Of a stretch of 64,000 nucleotides of DNA, positions 37,806 through 49,720 are shown one piece after another. The position numbers and the translations under genes were made by a program. The notes beneath the pieces were generated by a model, which was not told the origin of the DNA, did no database searches, and worked only from the letters and a program-made list of their open reading frames with translations. Source of the stretch: Epiperipatus broadwayi (Eukaryota > Onychophora > Udeonychophora > Euonychophora > Peripatidae); contig JAQFVV010006840.1 in the NCBI GenBank assembly GCA_028023455.1, forward strand, positions 69,716 to 133,715, written 5' to 3'. Position 1 is the stretch's first letter, and every line of letters starts with the position of its first letter.

Positions 37806-40430
37806 TTATTTATAATATTTGAATAGGTTGAAGAAAAAAATCAAAGAACAGTTAAAGAATGCATGGTTTTCAGAAAGTTTAAAATCATTTTATAGTCAAA
37901 TCGCCTATTATTTTTATATATACATGCATACAAATATTATAAACATCATACATCATTTACGATAATTAGACCTTGTCATCTACCTATAAATAGAGTCACC
38001 GGCCACAAACTAATTATAAAAAAATTATTGCTTAAGTTACATTTTTTTTTACAAAAAAAAAAAAAAAGAAAACATAAAATTAATATAATATATTTAGAAA
38101 AAAATATAAAAATTATATGTTTAGCAACAAAACCAATATATAATTATTACAAAGCAAAAATATATTCTATAAGCGGGATCATGTACATGCATTCTATAAG
38201 GATTTAAATTAGAGAAGAGGCCAAATACAATGGAATGAGAAATTGGATATAAATAAGAATTTAATAAAGTCACTAATACAGAAAATTAATCCACGCATTC
38301 TACAAAAAAGTATTTCATGGATGGGATAACTAATATTTTGGTGAATTCTTTTAAAAAACTAACTGATCAATTGTTTTGGCCTTTTAAAATGATGATGAAT
38401 GGTATATGCATTTGATTCACTTATGTTTATCATTGCAATAAAAAGTGTCGTTGGCCACTGATTTTTATTCCATGCCTAAACAGTTTAATAGATTGTAATT
38501 GGTTATCATTGGCAGTTTCCAGATTTAGCACCAATGTTTTCAAAATAATGCATTGTGCCTTGATTAACTCATCAGTATTCATTTTAATTTCTTTGGAACA
38601 TACAATAAAATTAGTTCTGCAGTAAAACCACAAAGACTAGTGTTGACTTCTCTAATTTTGTGGAGCAAAGAAGAAAATATGTCCTTGTTATTGTCTTCAG
38701 TGCTCTGAGATACATAGATCTTGATTGCAGTTGTGACACAGTTTCTACATATAATTACCGATTTTCTCATGTTATGTTTCTATCGGTTCTTTTTCTATTG
38801 CCTTCACCAATCTTATAATTTATTATTGGGGAATAGATTTTTTTTCTTCTAGTGATAAAATTTTACCATGAAAGCATTTTATTGAGTAAATATAGATAAT
38901 GTAAATAGAATCGGTTGGGGAATTTGTAAATGACTCAATTTTTATTTTATATTTTGATAGTTTATTTGAAATATGTGAAAAGTGACTGGTAAATAGCATG
39001 GGCATTTATCATATTCAACATAACTTTCCAGAAAGAAATTTTGACAGTTGCTTATAAATATTTAAATGATGAATGAATTATTGGTATATTGTCATTTTTT
39101 TCTCTCTCAGTGGGAGAATCATTAAATGATCAGCAACAGAGAATAAATTCTAATCACTGTTTAACCATGGTGCAAAAACATTCCAGACAGTTCTGAACAG
39201 GGAATTTAAATTGTCATTACCAGATTTGAAAACTTTTCAACATATCAGTATCTTTGAGGCAAGGATCATTTTTATCTTTTTATTTCTTTCACAGAAGTAA
39301 AAATATTTATATCATATAATTGATTGTGTCTTTTCAGTAAATAATAAATTCCATATATCTTTTGCTGTAGGTGCATCTCTCAATGATTTTAACAGGACCC
39401 CAATAATGCAGGTAAAGAGACAATTATATTATAGTTTCTTATTGTAACATTTGATACCAGCGGATCATTGATTTAATATTATTACATTCATGAAAATTAA
39501 CAAACCTCATTTTCACATTTTTGTTCTGCAATACAGACTTCTGTGTCTTACTCATCATCAGATTTAGAAATTGCCATGTCAATCTTATCCACTTGTATTG
39601 CTTGTAAATCATCTTCTTTGCTGTCATTTAGTTCATTATTATCATTATCTAGAAATTGTTTATATTATTTTTACAATCAAAAATCCAGCAATTTCTTATT
39701 CACAAAAACCTATCATCAAAAAAATTAAAAGTGCAAATATTTACCAATAAAAATATCATTTGTACAATTATTACCTGCTGGTATCAGATTCTGTCCACAA
39801 TAAATGTACCAAAAATATGTAGAATAACACCTAAAATGGCTTTGATATATTTGCATCAAGTTAACAATTGACAATATTATGAGTGATATGGGTTACTGAT
39901 GTAACAGATGAGGTTTAATTGTGCTTGCAAATTTTAACATAATTTTAAAGTTTGAATTCAAACTTAGTGCAATTTAACTCAGTCCTAATTTGCATCAATC
40001 TAAACATATTTTTTTAATTTGAATATGAATTATCTTTAACAAAAGGACTTAGCACTGAAGACATAAGATTACATTAAAAGTTTGCTATTAACTGAAAGGA
40101 GACCCTTTGATTCCTCTTGGAGGCCTTAAAGGAACTGAGCAGGGCAAATTCCTAATGTCCACTCCATACATTCTTGTCATTGCAGCTGTTATTACTATGT
40201 GATTATTCATATAGTATACAAACATGGATGGACTGCTCACCAACACGCATTAGCCAGCATGGTGAGTTTATTGGCTTTTTACCTCCAAGTTTAAGAATAT
40301 TTTTTCAATATATACAATCATGACAGACAAAAATAAATCATGGCCCTTATTCCCAGGATGCTGTAAAGTCACCAACCAAGGCAGTGGTTGGTAGCTGAAG
40401 GCAGAGGGTGCTAAGAATCTCCTGATTGCA
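37806..40430. other. Non-coding stretch, no supported gene
   Basis: Several minus-strand open frames of 60-67 codons at 38430-39627 are less repetitive than usual and could be pieces of an old transposase-like gene, but I see no catalytic motif. The segment 40080-40430 is less AT-rich and probably includes the 5' UTR of the RTE element that follows. Confidence 0.3.
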
Positions 40431-40465
40431 GACTCAGGCTGCCATTTGATGATGACTTTTTATTT

Positions 40466-41160
40466 AGGTACTTACAACTGCAGATCACTTTCAAGTGAAG
40501 GAAGATTGCAAGAGTTAGAAGAAGAACTATCTTATATTAAATGGGACATTATTGGACTTTGTGAAGTTAGAAGAAAAGGTGAAGAAACAATTGATTTATA
40601 AAATGAACATGTACTCTATTATCAAAGCACAAATATTGGAAATACAAATGGAGTAGGATTCATTATAAATAAAAAATGGAAGAATAACATTGTGGAGATT
40701 GATGGTGTATCGGACAGGGTGGTAAGATTAGTTTTACAACTCAATAGCAGATACCAAATGCAGTTAATTCAGGTTTATGCCCCAACAAGTTCTCATAGTG
40801 ATGAAGTAGTAGAAGATTTTTATACGGATGTACAAAAGGCTTTTGATCAGAGTAAACAACATTTTAAAATTGTTATGGGAGACTTTAATGCTACAATTGG
40901 TAAACAAATGAAAGTTGAAAATGGTGTAGATAATTTTGATTATGGTAATAGAAATGAGAGAGGACATAGACTTGTGGAGTTTTCAGAAAAAGAAAAATTT
41001 TATATTATGAATTCTGTTTTTGAGAAAAAGGTTAAAAGGAAATGGACATGGAAGCATCCAGGTGAAGGTACAGCAGAATTGGATTATATTTTGACTAACA
41101 GAAAATATATATTTCAAGATTGTAATGTTCTTAATAAATTTAACACAGGAAGTGATCATT
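40466..41160 (+). pseudogene. RTE endonuclease domain
   Basis: Exonuclease-endonuclease-phosphatase fold domain that nicks target DNA to prime reverse transcription. Visible motifs in order: TYNCRSLS start, DIIGLCEVRRK with the metal-binding Glu, GVGFIINKKWK, VYAPTSS, the GDFNA box, RNERGHRL, WTWKHPG, AELDYILTN and the terminal SDH with the catalytic His. All catalytic motifs survive. An in-frame TAA near 40598 interrupts the front part and a TGA directly follows SDH, so the long protein cannot be made. The longest open piece starts at 40692 (156 codons), but that Met is internal to the domain and is not the true start. Confidence 0.85.
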
Positions 41161-42179
41161 GATTAGTAAGATGTAAGATACATGTTAATGCAAAACTAGA
41201 GAGATAAAAATTATTAAGAAAAACAATATTTACAGTTGATATTCCTAATCTTCAGAAACATTCTAATGAATTTAAATTAGAACTCACCAATCGGTTTCAA
41301 GTATTAGATTTTGAGCATGATTCAGATTTGAATGAAATTAATAGGAAAATAACTGATACACTTTTAAAAACTGCAACAAAGATAGCTGGTAGAAAAAAGC
41401 AGCAATTGACCAGTAAAATTTCTACTGAGACTAGAGAATTTATGAAGAAAAGAAGGAATATGAAGATATACAAAAATGATGCATTAAAAAGGATTGAATA
41501 TCTCGAATTTTGTAAAATGGTGCAGAAAAGAGTTGAAAATGATATAAGAAAGTATAATTGTGAACTAGCAAGGAAAGCTGTACAAGACAATAAAAGTCTA
41601 AAGAGTGTAAAACAACTTGTTGATATTGGTAGGAAATTTATATCTGCAATAAGAAAAAAAGATGGCATTATTACTAAAAAGAGAGATGACATCATGAAAT
41701 GTGTAGAAGACTTCTATCAAGAATTATATAATAATAAAGAACAAATACCTCCTATACCTATTATATCTTCTGAATTGTCCAGAATTTTGAATGAGGAAGT
41801 GAGACATGCAATTAAATTTATGAAGAAAGTGAAGGCTCCAGGTAATGATGGAATTATAATTGATATATTAAAAGAAGCAGGTGAAGAAATAGATTTTTTT
41901 TTAGCAAAGTTATATTCCAAATGTCTAAATGATAAAGATGTACCAGATGATTGAAAGAATGCAGTATTAATATTAATGTTTAAAAAAGGTGATAAAGAAG
42001 ATATTAGAAATTACAGACCTATCAGTCTTTTATCAGTTTTATACAAAATTTTTACTAAGATAATTACAACTCGTCTACAGAGAACACTGGATTTCCACAA
42101 ACAAGAAAACAAGCTAGATTTAAAAGTGGTTTTAGTACAGTAGATTATTTCCAGGTATTGAGAGAAGTTATAGAAAGAA
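41161..42179 (+). pseudogene. RTE linker and first half of reverse transcriptase
   Basis: Continues the endonuclease frame after a stop. A long Lys-rich helical linker (open frame 41328-41954) carries KAPGNDGIIIDILKEAG, the RT finger motif, near its end. After another stop, KKGDKEDIRNYRPISLLSVL follows, the classic N-Y-R-P motif of LINE RTs. A one-base frameshift lies near 42095, after which the other frame continues FKSGFSTVDYFQVLREVIER up to the insertion point at 42179. Motifs A, B and C are on the far side of the nested element. Confidence 0.85.
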
Positions 42180-42192
42180 TAGGGCATATAGC

Positions 42193-42335
42193 TTCACAAT
42201 GCAACATTGGTAACTGTTTAAGTTGTGACAAAATTGATAGACTTGGTCACCTTTGCAGTAAAGATAAGGAAAAGTTATCATGGGCCAGCGTTGTCTCAAA
42301 AAATTTCATTCTCACATCAAATACAGTTGCAATAT
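42193..42335 (+). pseudogene. Zinc-knuckle-like segment of the nested LINE
   Basis: In one frame the sequence reads CNIGNCLSCDKIDRLGHLCS, then a Lys-rich stretch and a stop. Cys, Cys, His and Cys are present, but the spacing (C-x2-C-x7-H-x-C) is not the standard CCHC spacing. It is either degenerate or a variant knuckle. In L1/Tx1-type elements such knuckles occur at the end of ORF1 and bind nucleic acid. This would be the truncated end of ORF1. Tentative. Confidence 0.4.
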
Positions 42336-42689
42336 AATTCTCTAATCTTCCCAATAATGAATCAACCATAACTCTCCCTAACCAAGAATTTAGTACAAAT
42401 AACTGTTTGCCTGACTTGCATTCACAGCAAAGTTTCCAATCACAGAACTCAATTTCTGTTGATGATCAACAGGAAGCATTAATGGATTTGAACAATAGTT
42501 TGACACAAAAGTTCATCTTTAAGCTATAGCCAAGACTCATTGTACAGTAAAAACTATCCTGAGATAACAGTAAAGCAAAATAGTGTGATAGTTAATTCGG
42601 ATATCCATCTTACAAATGACAATAGTAAAAAAAATTAAAATATCTAACTGTGATACTAAGCACACAAACAAAAATCTTAAATCAAACTC

Positions 42690-43370
42690 ATTAAACACTG
42701 AACCTGTCTAACATTAAAATAGCCACAATAATATACGAGATCTTAACTCATATAACAGACTTTCACAACTGACTCAATTTTTAAATAATCATGATGCTGA
42801 CATTTTTGTCATAACAGAAACAAAAATTAGCAGAGTAACCAATCCAACCATAATTAACACTCTGAATAACAAATACATTTTTACATACAAACAAAATATC
42901 AGACCAGCTCCAGGTGTTGCAATTCTAATAAACAATCAATTTCCAGTAACAAAACTTAAAATAATACTTTTATCAGTTAATTAAATAATTATCTCTTTTT
43001 TGTTCCATTCTGAGCTTTATTATATTATAGGAATATATTCATGTCAAAAAGCAAGGGATGCTGTAGATATCCTACTGGTTGTACCTAATAAAATACTACA
43101 TAAGCCCGGTACAGTTATCATGTATGGTGACTTTAGCTGCAGCTACAATAGTTTGCCACACTCCTTGAAAGCCAAACTTTCACAAGTTGCCCTGCTGCCA
43201 TTAGCACACCTATCTCCAACAAATGCTGTTACATTCATTGGTGCACAAGGATCATCTCTCATAGATTTATTTTTTAGTTCTCCTATAAACCTAAAAACCT
43301 CAATTTATCTCACCGCAGTCTCATTTTCTGACCATATCTGTGTAACACTCATGCAAAAATGCCCACATAA
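42690..43370 (+). pseudogene. Endonuclease domain of the nested LINE
   Basis: Reads NIRDLNSYNRLSQLTQFL, then DADIFVITETKIS with the metal-binding Glu, then GVAILINNQF. After one stop near 42980 the frame of 43000 onward continues with VIMYGDFSCSYNSLP (GDF box with Ser in place of the usual Asn), SLIDLFFSSP (the I-D-Y-I-F position) and FSDHICVTL (catalytic SDH). The order and spacing are those of LINE apurinic-type endonucleases. The open frame 43000-44064 then runs on into the linker toward the RT. The apparent start there is not an ATG and lies inside the domain. Confidence 0.75.
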
Positions 43371-44085
43371 CAAACAAACTATATATAAATTCTCATATAA
43401 AAAACAACTCCCTAGACAATTCAAACTTACCATAGATGATTTCTGTAATATATTAATAGTAAGCAACCACCTACATCAGATGAAAAATCTCTCTCCAATT
43501 GAAAAATGGTCTCAACTCAAAAAAATACTAAACATGTGCTGTTCAGATAGTCTATCATACTATAACTCTAATAACCTTATAAAGCAACGTATTGAAGACA
43601 TAAACTCACCCCTTAAAGCTATAACAAGGTTTGATGAGGCAAAAGATCTTATCCATAAACTCCAACATGAAAACAAACATTTAACTCAGTTATATAACAT
43701 GGTTTTTAGGCTGAGAAAAATTTTACCAAATCTATCAGCACTAACGAAAACCACAATAAATTATGCAAGATTTCCAATCCCATATGCTTGTGGCATTTCC
43801 ATTATATCAAAAGATAATTCACTCCTCTCTGGTACTTATGTTGATGAGGTACTTCTGCACCACTTGAATATTTCCCTTAAAAAATCTCATAGCTCTTCAC
43901 AGTTATTTACAAATGAAACAAACTATACACAAAATTACTACATATCTAAAAAACAAGTTTTTGATGAAATAGTGTATTTAAAACAACATAACTCATTAGA
44001 AAATGACCTCATTCGAGCTAACATATATAAGCAAATGGAATACATTATATCTCCATTCCTATAGAAATACTATAATCAACTTTGT

Positions 44086-44903
44086 TTGAAGGAATATCAC
44101 ATCCCTAACTTATCTACAAATATAGTATTCTGTATAAGAAAAAACTCTAAAAATCCACATCCAACAGTAAATGATTTGCATCTCATTACATTAGAAGACA
44201 TTGATCAGAAAATGTTTGCTAGAATCATACTCAAACAGTTAAATATCTATGCTTTGCCTAAAATTTCCCCTTCACACTTTGCAGTCAAAGGGCAAAAATC
44301 ATCACAAGCAATTTTATTAGCACAAGAAGCAATACTTTCTATTAAACAAAACCAACTAACAAATTATGTGGCATGTCAGGTAGAATTCAAGTCTGCCTTT
44401 GACATTGTAAATTGGAACTTCTTATTCTCTGTACTAAATCAAATGCTTTCAAATCATACACACCTCGTTACAGCTATTAAAAACTATCTTAACAATAGAT
44501 CCATTAAACTTAAAATTACATGAGCCTCTCCCAACCCTTTAAGCTAAGTAGAGGCATCCCACAAGGCTCCCCACTTGCATCATTACTTTTTGCAATATAC
44601 ATAGATCCCATAATTAAGGACATTGAGCAATGCATAGACAGTATTTTTCTTCCACACCTAGGCACAACTCTTAAGATCATATCATATGTTGATGATGTTT
44701 TGATAATATTCAGGGACATGCAAAATATACCTATGATACTTCATAAACTGAAGAAATTTGAAACTATAACAGGATCAACGATACAAATAAACAAATCATC
44801 CTTATGGCAAATTGCTACTGGGTGCAGTCTTCCCTCACTCTTCACAGGTTCTTTTTTTTTCCTTTCTTGGCATTTCCTATTAATCTTTCAAAAACACAAC
44901 TAA
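44086..44903 (+). pseudogene. Reverse transcriptase domain of the nested LINE
   Basis: Two overlapping frames. The first (to 44523) contains HFAVKGQKSSQAILLAQEA and motif A as CQVEFKSAFDIVNWNFL, where the catalytic Asp of D-x-x-K-A-F-D is Glu. The second (from 44520) begins at motif B, LSRGIPQGSPLASLLFAIYI, and has motif C as SYVDDVLIIF with both Asp intact. A stop at the frame junction and the motif A change mean this copy is inactive. The R-G-I-P/R-Q-G-S-P-L-A/S form of motif B and the C-terminal Cys/His segment are typical of the L1/Tx1 group. Clade assignment is by motif style only. Confidence 0.8.
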
Positions 44904-45828
44904 GTCATCACTTAAATCTTCTTGTTATAGACAAATTTAATTCAAAAATAAAGTGCTTTAACTCAAAATTACTATACCCTATAATGAAAGTTTGTATCAT
45001 CAATGCGATTCTAGGAGGTATTCTTGCCTATTACAGCCCTTGGATGCATCACCAAAAAAAAAAAAACTATTAAATATCTCATGAGTATAGCAAAAAAAAA
45101 TATATGGGGATCAACATCACATCTTCTATCAATAGAAAATACCTGTTTTCCAATATGCAAGGATGGGCTTAACCTAATAGCTCCTCAATCATTCACATCC
45201 TACATTAGAGTTAAGATGTACATCGTGACCACTACTAACCCCTTTTTAAGGACAACTCCTTCACCTCTACTTCTGCTTGCTATTACTCCATATGAAAATT
45301 GACACTATTTCACTGATCATGCCATTGAGCATGCTGATTTACTGGACAATTATAACATTAATACTCTAATTGGTTTGTCATACAAAGATCTAAAAAAAAA
45401 TTAATTGCCCTGATAGACAACTTTGGTCAACACTATCTACTGCAAGAACATTGACTAAATTTCAAGATTTGTATGTGCCTCACTCATGGTTAAAATTACT
45501 GTATAATATGCTACTTGATATAATACCAACAAAGTTATTTCTCATAAATCGATTTAAACTAAACATTGATCCTACTTGTATACTATGCAATTTGCTCCCG
45601 GAAAATTCATCACATATCTTTGAGACATGTCCATACTTTTGAACCTTACATCGCTTTGTATTCCACAAAGACACAATTAATTTTAAAAATATCCTAATAA
45701 ATAATATAAAGAAATTAAAACCATTCAATGCCCTTGTAACCGTTCACCCTCTGAGAACAATATGGCTTGCCCATTGTGCTGTAATATTTGATAACAAAAA
45801 ATACAATGTACTTAAAAAGAATAACAAA
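44804..45828 (+). pseudogene. C-terminal region of the nested LINE, zinc-finger-like
   Basis: After the palm, several broken frames continue the thumb and C-terminal region. The frame 45451-45642 contains PHSWLKLLYNMLLDIIPTK and CILCNLLPENSSHIFETC, that is C-x2-C-x8-H-x4-C. This is the zf-RVT type of cysteine cluster at the end of L1-type and plant-type LINE RTs. Frameshifts near 44890, 45060 and 45300 separate the pieces. From 45830 to 46080 there is only AT-rich 3' UTR ending in an A-rich tail. Confidence 0.65.
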
Positions 45829-46080
45829 GAATGATATTCCATTTATCTTTATGCTCAGAAATATATACCTAGTAATGTCATAAAAAAAAATGGCAAAGCA
45901 ATGTATTCCTTAGTTGCTTATTAATGTGTTGATAATGCAATGATAGTAATCATCTTGCTTCAAATCATTATATTCTAAAAACATCCTAAGATATTAAAAA
46001 TTATAATAAAAAAATGTAAAAAGCTCTTAATGTAAATATTCTTGTAAATATTTTGTTACTAATAATGTTAAAATAAAAAA

Positions 46081-47172
46081 ATAGAAAGAACAAATGAATA
46101 TGAGTTGCCATTATGCTTAGGATTTGTAGATTATAAAAAGGCATTTGATTCTATAAACATTTCTTCAGTGATTAAAGCATTGGATCATCAAGGTATAGAT
46201 CCAGGATATTGTCATATTTTAAAGAATATTTATAAAAATGCAACAGCAACAATTAGATTACATAATGATACTGGGAAAGTCAACATTGAGAAGGGTGTAA
46301 AACAGAGTGACTCCATATCTCCAAAACTTTTTACAGCAGTGCTGCAAGAAGTATTTTTTGGATTAAAATGGGAAGCTAAAGGAGTGAAAGTAAATGGAGA
46401 TTATTTAAATCATTTAGATTTTGCAGATGATGTAGTTGTTTTTGCAAATAATGCTTTAGAGCTGCAGGAAATGTTGCAGGAGTTATCAGATGAAAGGAGG
46501 ACTAAAGATAAATGTTAAAAAGACTAAAGTAATGTTTAATCGATTTTCTCAAAATATGAAAATAAAGATTGATTATGATGAATTAGAAGAAGTTAACAGT
46601 TACAAATACCTTGGTCAGATTATTAATACAGATGGAAACATAATGGATGAAATTAATCATAGAATTAAACTTGGTTGGAGTGCTTTTGGTAGAAATAACT
46701 TGATACTAAAAGGAAATATTCCTATGTGTTTGAAAAGGAAGGTTTTTAATAAATGTGTTTTGCCAGTTCTTACTTATGGATCTGAGACTTGGACACTTAA
46801 TAGAAGAGCAATACAGAGACTTCAAACCACTCAAAGAAGTATGGAGAGATGCATGTTGGGAGTAACAAGAAGAGATCGAAAACGCAATGTATGGGTAAGA
46901 GAACAAACAGGTGTTACTGATCTCATTGAAAAAATTAAAAGACTGAAGTGGAGTTGGGCTGGACATATTGCTAGAAGAGATGATAATAGATGGACAATTG
47001 AAATTTTAAACTGGATTCCAAGAGATTGTAAAAGACCCAGAAAGAGACCACATGTGAGATGGATGGATGAAATAAGAAAGTGTGCAGGGGTGATGTGGAG
47101 AAGAGAAGCCAAAGATCGGAAAAGATGGATTAAACTTGGAGAGACCTTCATCCTGCAGTGGATTAATAATAA
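46081..47172 (+). pseudogene. RTE reverse transcriptase, second half
   Basis: Resumes the RTE protein after the nested insertion. Motif A is LGFVDYKKAFDSI with intact Asp, motif B is GVKQSDSISPKLF (Gly of the usual R-Q-G-D changed to Ser) and motif C is LDFADDVVVF. A frameshift near 46495 moves the reading to the frame 46490-47242, which continues with GLKINVKKTKVMF, YKYLGQIINTDG, KCVLPVLTYGSETW, then WVREQTGVTDLIEKIKRLKW and the RTE-typical GHIARRDDNRWTIEIL. The coding match ends near 47160 (ETFILQW). The downstream hydrophobic codons to 47242 are read-through into the TA repeat and the Gypsy LTR. Confidence 0.85.
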
Positions 47173-47211
47173 CAAATGTAAGTTACTATTCATATATATA
47201 TATATATATAT

Positions 47212-49350
47212 TATAATAGTAACTTACAGTTGTTATTATTAGTCTAGCATGTTTTATCTCTTGTGAAATTATTTATAAATATAAATTTTTATTTGACTAT
47301 TTTATTATGTAACATATATGTACTATTTATATATACATTTAAGTTTTAAATAATATATACCTTAAGCTTTTGAGTAAAATGCCAGATTTGAAGTTAAGAA
47401 TAAATACTTATATATTTTTTTATTTTATTATTAAATCTTAATGTCAGTGGAACAATTGATAGTTGAATTAAACATGAACTTATATAACACACGAGCAGAT
47501 TCGTTCGTGCTCTGAAAAATAAAAAAAAAAAAACAAAAGAAAAAGAAAATCTTTTCTCTTTAAAAATAGCATTTTTCTTCTATCAATACTACTATTTAGC
47601 GATTGGAATTTAAATATTAACTTTTTCAAATTAAAATAATTTGTGGATTCAAAGTCTGCAAGGAAAATATATTTAATTTTCTACTTAATCTTAAAGGAAT
47701 AGCAATATAAAGGAAAAGAACGTCTGTTTAAGTTTTGAAACTACGTTGTTTTAACTCTTCCATTATTCTTCGGATATATATAAATTTAAGATAATTATAT
47801 ATATTAAGGAAAAAACAATGTGCACTGAGTAGTACACTCATTATATCGTAAAAGGTTTCGAAACCAACCTTGCATGCTATTTTAAAATATTTTGAAATAT
47901 TGAATATATAGAACGTCTAGTGATAATAGAGAAATGAAGATTAAGAACATCTACATTCGAAGAATATTTATTTTATTTCACATTAATCCGGTCATTGGAT
48001 GTTATTAACAGTTTATCGTTTAAGGATAAATGGAATCATCATTGTACAACTGGATTGGTGATCCGCTCTGTAAGAGATCTTCATTGGGATGATGAACTAT
48101 AGACTTCAATATCTACTCTCAACTCTCTTATAACTAAGTTTCCTTTATTATTTATTTACATATATTATAATAATGCTTATATTATTTTAATATGTTTATT
48201 ATTATTATTATTATCTTTATTTCAAATTTGGCATCGCATCATATATATCTTAAAAGGAAAATTATATTTATTATTAAATATAATTAATTGAAAGCTTAAC
48301 ATAATTCATTAAATTAGATGAGGGATATAAAAAATAGTTATTATTTGACAGATATCTTAAACAGGATTGTATTGTGTTTACTACGTAATATTGTAAACGT
48401 TTAATGTATTTTTATTTATTAAAATACATATAATATATAAGTTATACAATGGCAAATAATACTTATATATGGGTAATTGTGAAGCATATAAATAAGAACG
48501 GTAAATAAATTAATAAGTTACATAAATTATTAATTTTTGAACCCAGATATTGTTTTTATATATCTGTTAATTTAAGCTATTTTCTTTAATTTTTGAAAGT
48601 TTATTATAGTATTGAGTTTTATCGTAGGGTATTAAATAAAAAAATATCATTTATTAATATTCTTTTAAAATGATAAAATTCATCCGTATTTATTTATTAA
48701 TATTTTATTATCTATTCTATTATATTTTTTATTGTTTATTAAATATTGATTTGTTAACGTGATCTCTTTGTCTAATCATTATTGAATTATATTATATATA
48801 TGCTAGTATTATAAATGTCATATGAATAATAGTTATAATTAATGCTTATATAGAGGCATATGAAATAACTTGTTTTTGAAATTATTCCTGAAAAGAGCTG
48901 ATTGCAAATTCTCCGTGAGTTTAAATATCGTGGCATAATGGTGACTGAAAGAGGGATGAAAGATGGATGTCCTGGTCTAAATTGTATTTAAACTTATTTA
49001 AAGATTAATGAGCTAGCATAATAGAGGTATATATAATCATGGACTTGGTATTTCATCGATTCATTTCTAGCATTCTACTTGAAGACCCAAAGTCCGATTG
49101 TAGTGAAATGCGTATCCTCTTTCTAAGGAATTTAATCATCTCTTTATATTTAACAAGACCAACTTAGATTTTAAATATAATCCATTCTGTTATATTTGGC
49201 GAACCTAACTATGAAGCATTAAGTTAATGATTTCTAAACATTAAATATAATTGATTATATTACAATTAATACATCAACTGGGATGATTAAATGCCGTTCC
49301 GTTATATTTGATGCCTCAACTAAGGCTATCAAATAGGCTGTCCCGTTATA
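47212..49350 (+). repeat. 5' LTR of the Gypsy element
   Basis: About 2.14 kb, matching 55967-58100 throughout. Differences seen: the A-rich tract near 47521-47550, a short cluster near 48048-48070 (GATCCGCTCTG here, GATATGCTTCG there), single-base indels, and CATCAACT against CGTCAACT near the end. It is long for a Gypsy LTR and very AT-rich. It contains two degraded forms of the CCGTTATATTTGGCG motif that recurs behind the LTR. Confidence 0.92.
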
Positions 49351-49352
49351 TC

Positions 49353-49376
49353 TGGCGCAACAACTAGGGCTCGAAA
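49353..49376 (+). promoter_or_regulatory. Primer-binding site
   Basis: TGGCGCAACAACTAGGGCTC starts 2 nt behind the LTR. Its complement ends in CCA and includes TTCGAGC at T-loop distance, followed by five bases and a seven-base acceptor-like strand plus discriminator. That is the expected 3' end of a tRNA. The primer tRNA identity is not determined. Confidence 0.7.
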
Positions 49377-49485
49377 TAAGCTAATTAGGGCTTGAAATAC
49401 CCCACATACCTGAGAGATGTGTAGTATATTTATTGATATGAGATGTATAGTTTAAAGAAAATTTTCATTTGAGATCATATAAAGA

Positions 49486-49720
49486 TACATTCCGTTATAT
49501 CTGGCGACCCAAATGTGTGGGCTTTGAACATTTAAATCTCATACCCTGTAGACTGTCCCGTTATATCTGGCGACCCAAACGTTAAGGGCTTCGATTAATT
49601 AAATCTCATACCCTGTAGACTGCGTTTTATCTGGTGTCCCGTTATATCTGGCGACCCAAACGTTAAGGGCTTCGATTAATTAAATCTCATACCCTGTAGA
49701 CTGCGTTTTATCTGGTGTGC
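49486..49720 (+). repeat. Tandem LTR-end/PBS-like repeats in the Gypsy leader
   Basis: The string CCGTTATATCTGGCGACCC recurs at 49488, 49558 and 49639. The units 49557-49637 and 49638-49718 are an exact 81-bp tandem duplication. Each unit looks like the junction of LTR end (CCGTTATA) and PBS (TCTGGCG). It forms part of the untranslated leader between the LTR and gag. Confidence 0.85.

Larger units (their letters stand above)
42180..46080 (+). mobile_element. Nested LINE (Tx1/L1-like), with 10-bp target-site duplication
   Basis: An insertion of about 3.9 kb that splits the RTE element. It is flanked by ATAGAAAGAA on both sides and ends in an A-rich AATAAAAAA tail, as produced by target-primed reverse transcription. 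In order it holds a short Cys/His knuckle-like region, an endonuclease (about 42690-43370), an RT (44086-44760) and a C-terminal Cys/His segment (45451-45642). The frame is broken in several places, but the element looks nearly full-length. Composition is AT-rich like its host. It is younger than the RTE copy it interrupts. Confidence 0.8.
40440..47172 (+). mobile_element. RTE-clade LINE, interrupted by a nested LINE
   Basis: A long RTE-type element: an apurinic-type endonuclease, a linker, an RT and a C-terminal region, split at 42179/46081 by a 3.9-kb insertion. Bases 42170-42179 (ATAGAAAGAA) recur at 46081-46090 as target-site duplication, and the RT reading continues across this junction. 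The 5' end is uncertain. The 3' end lies just past GGATTAATAATA near 47172. Stops and frameshifts make it non-functional. The strongest recognition points are the DIIGLCEVRRK start and the C-terminal GHIARRDDNRWTIEIL stretch, both characteristic of RTE elements such as those described in Lepidoptera. Confidence 0.85.

Noticed and set aside
41297-41695. Minus-strand open frame of 132 codons
   Set aside because: Antisense shadow of the RTE linker; hydrophobic composition comes from complementing Lys-rich codons.
46706-47193. Minus-strand open frames of 86 and 120 codons
   Set aside because: Antisense shadows of the RTE C-terminal region.
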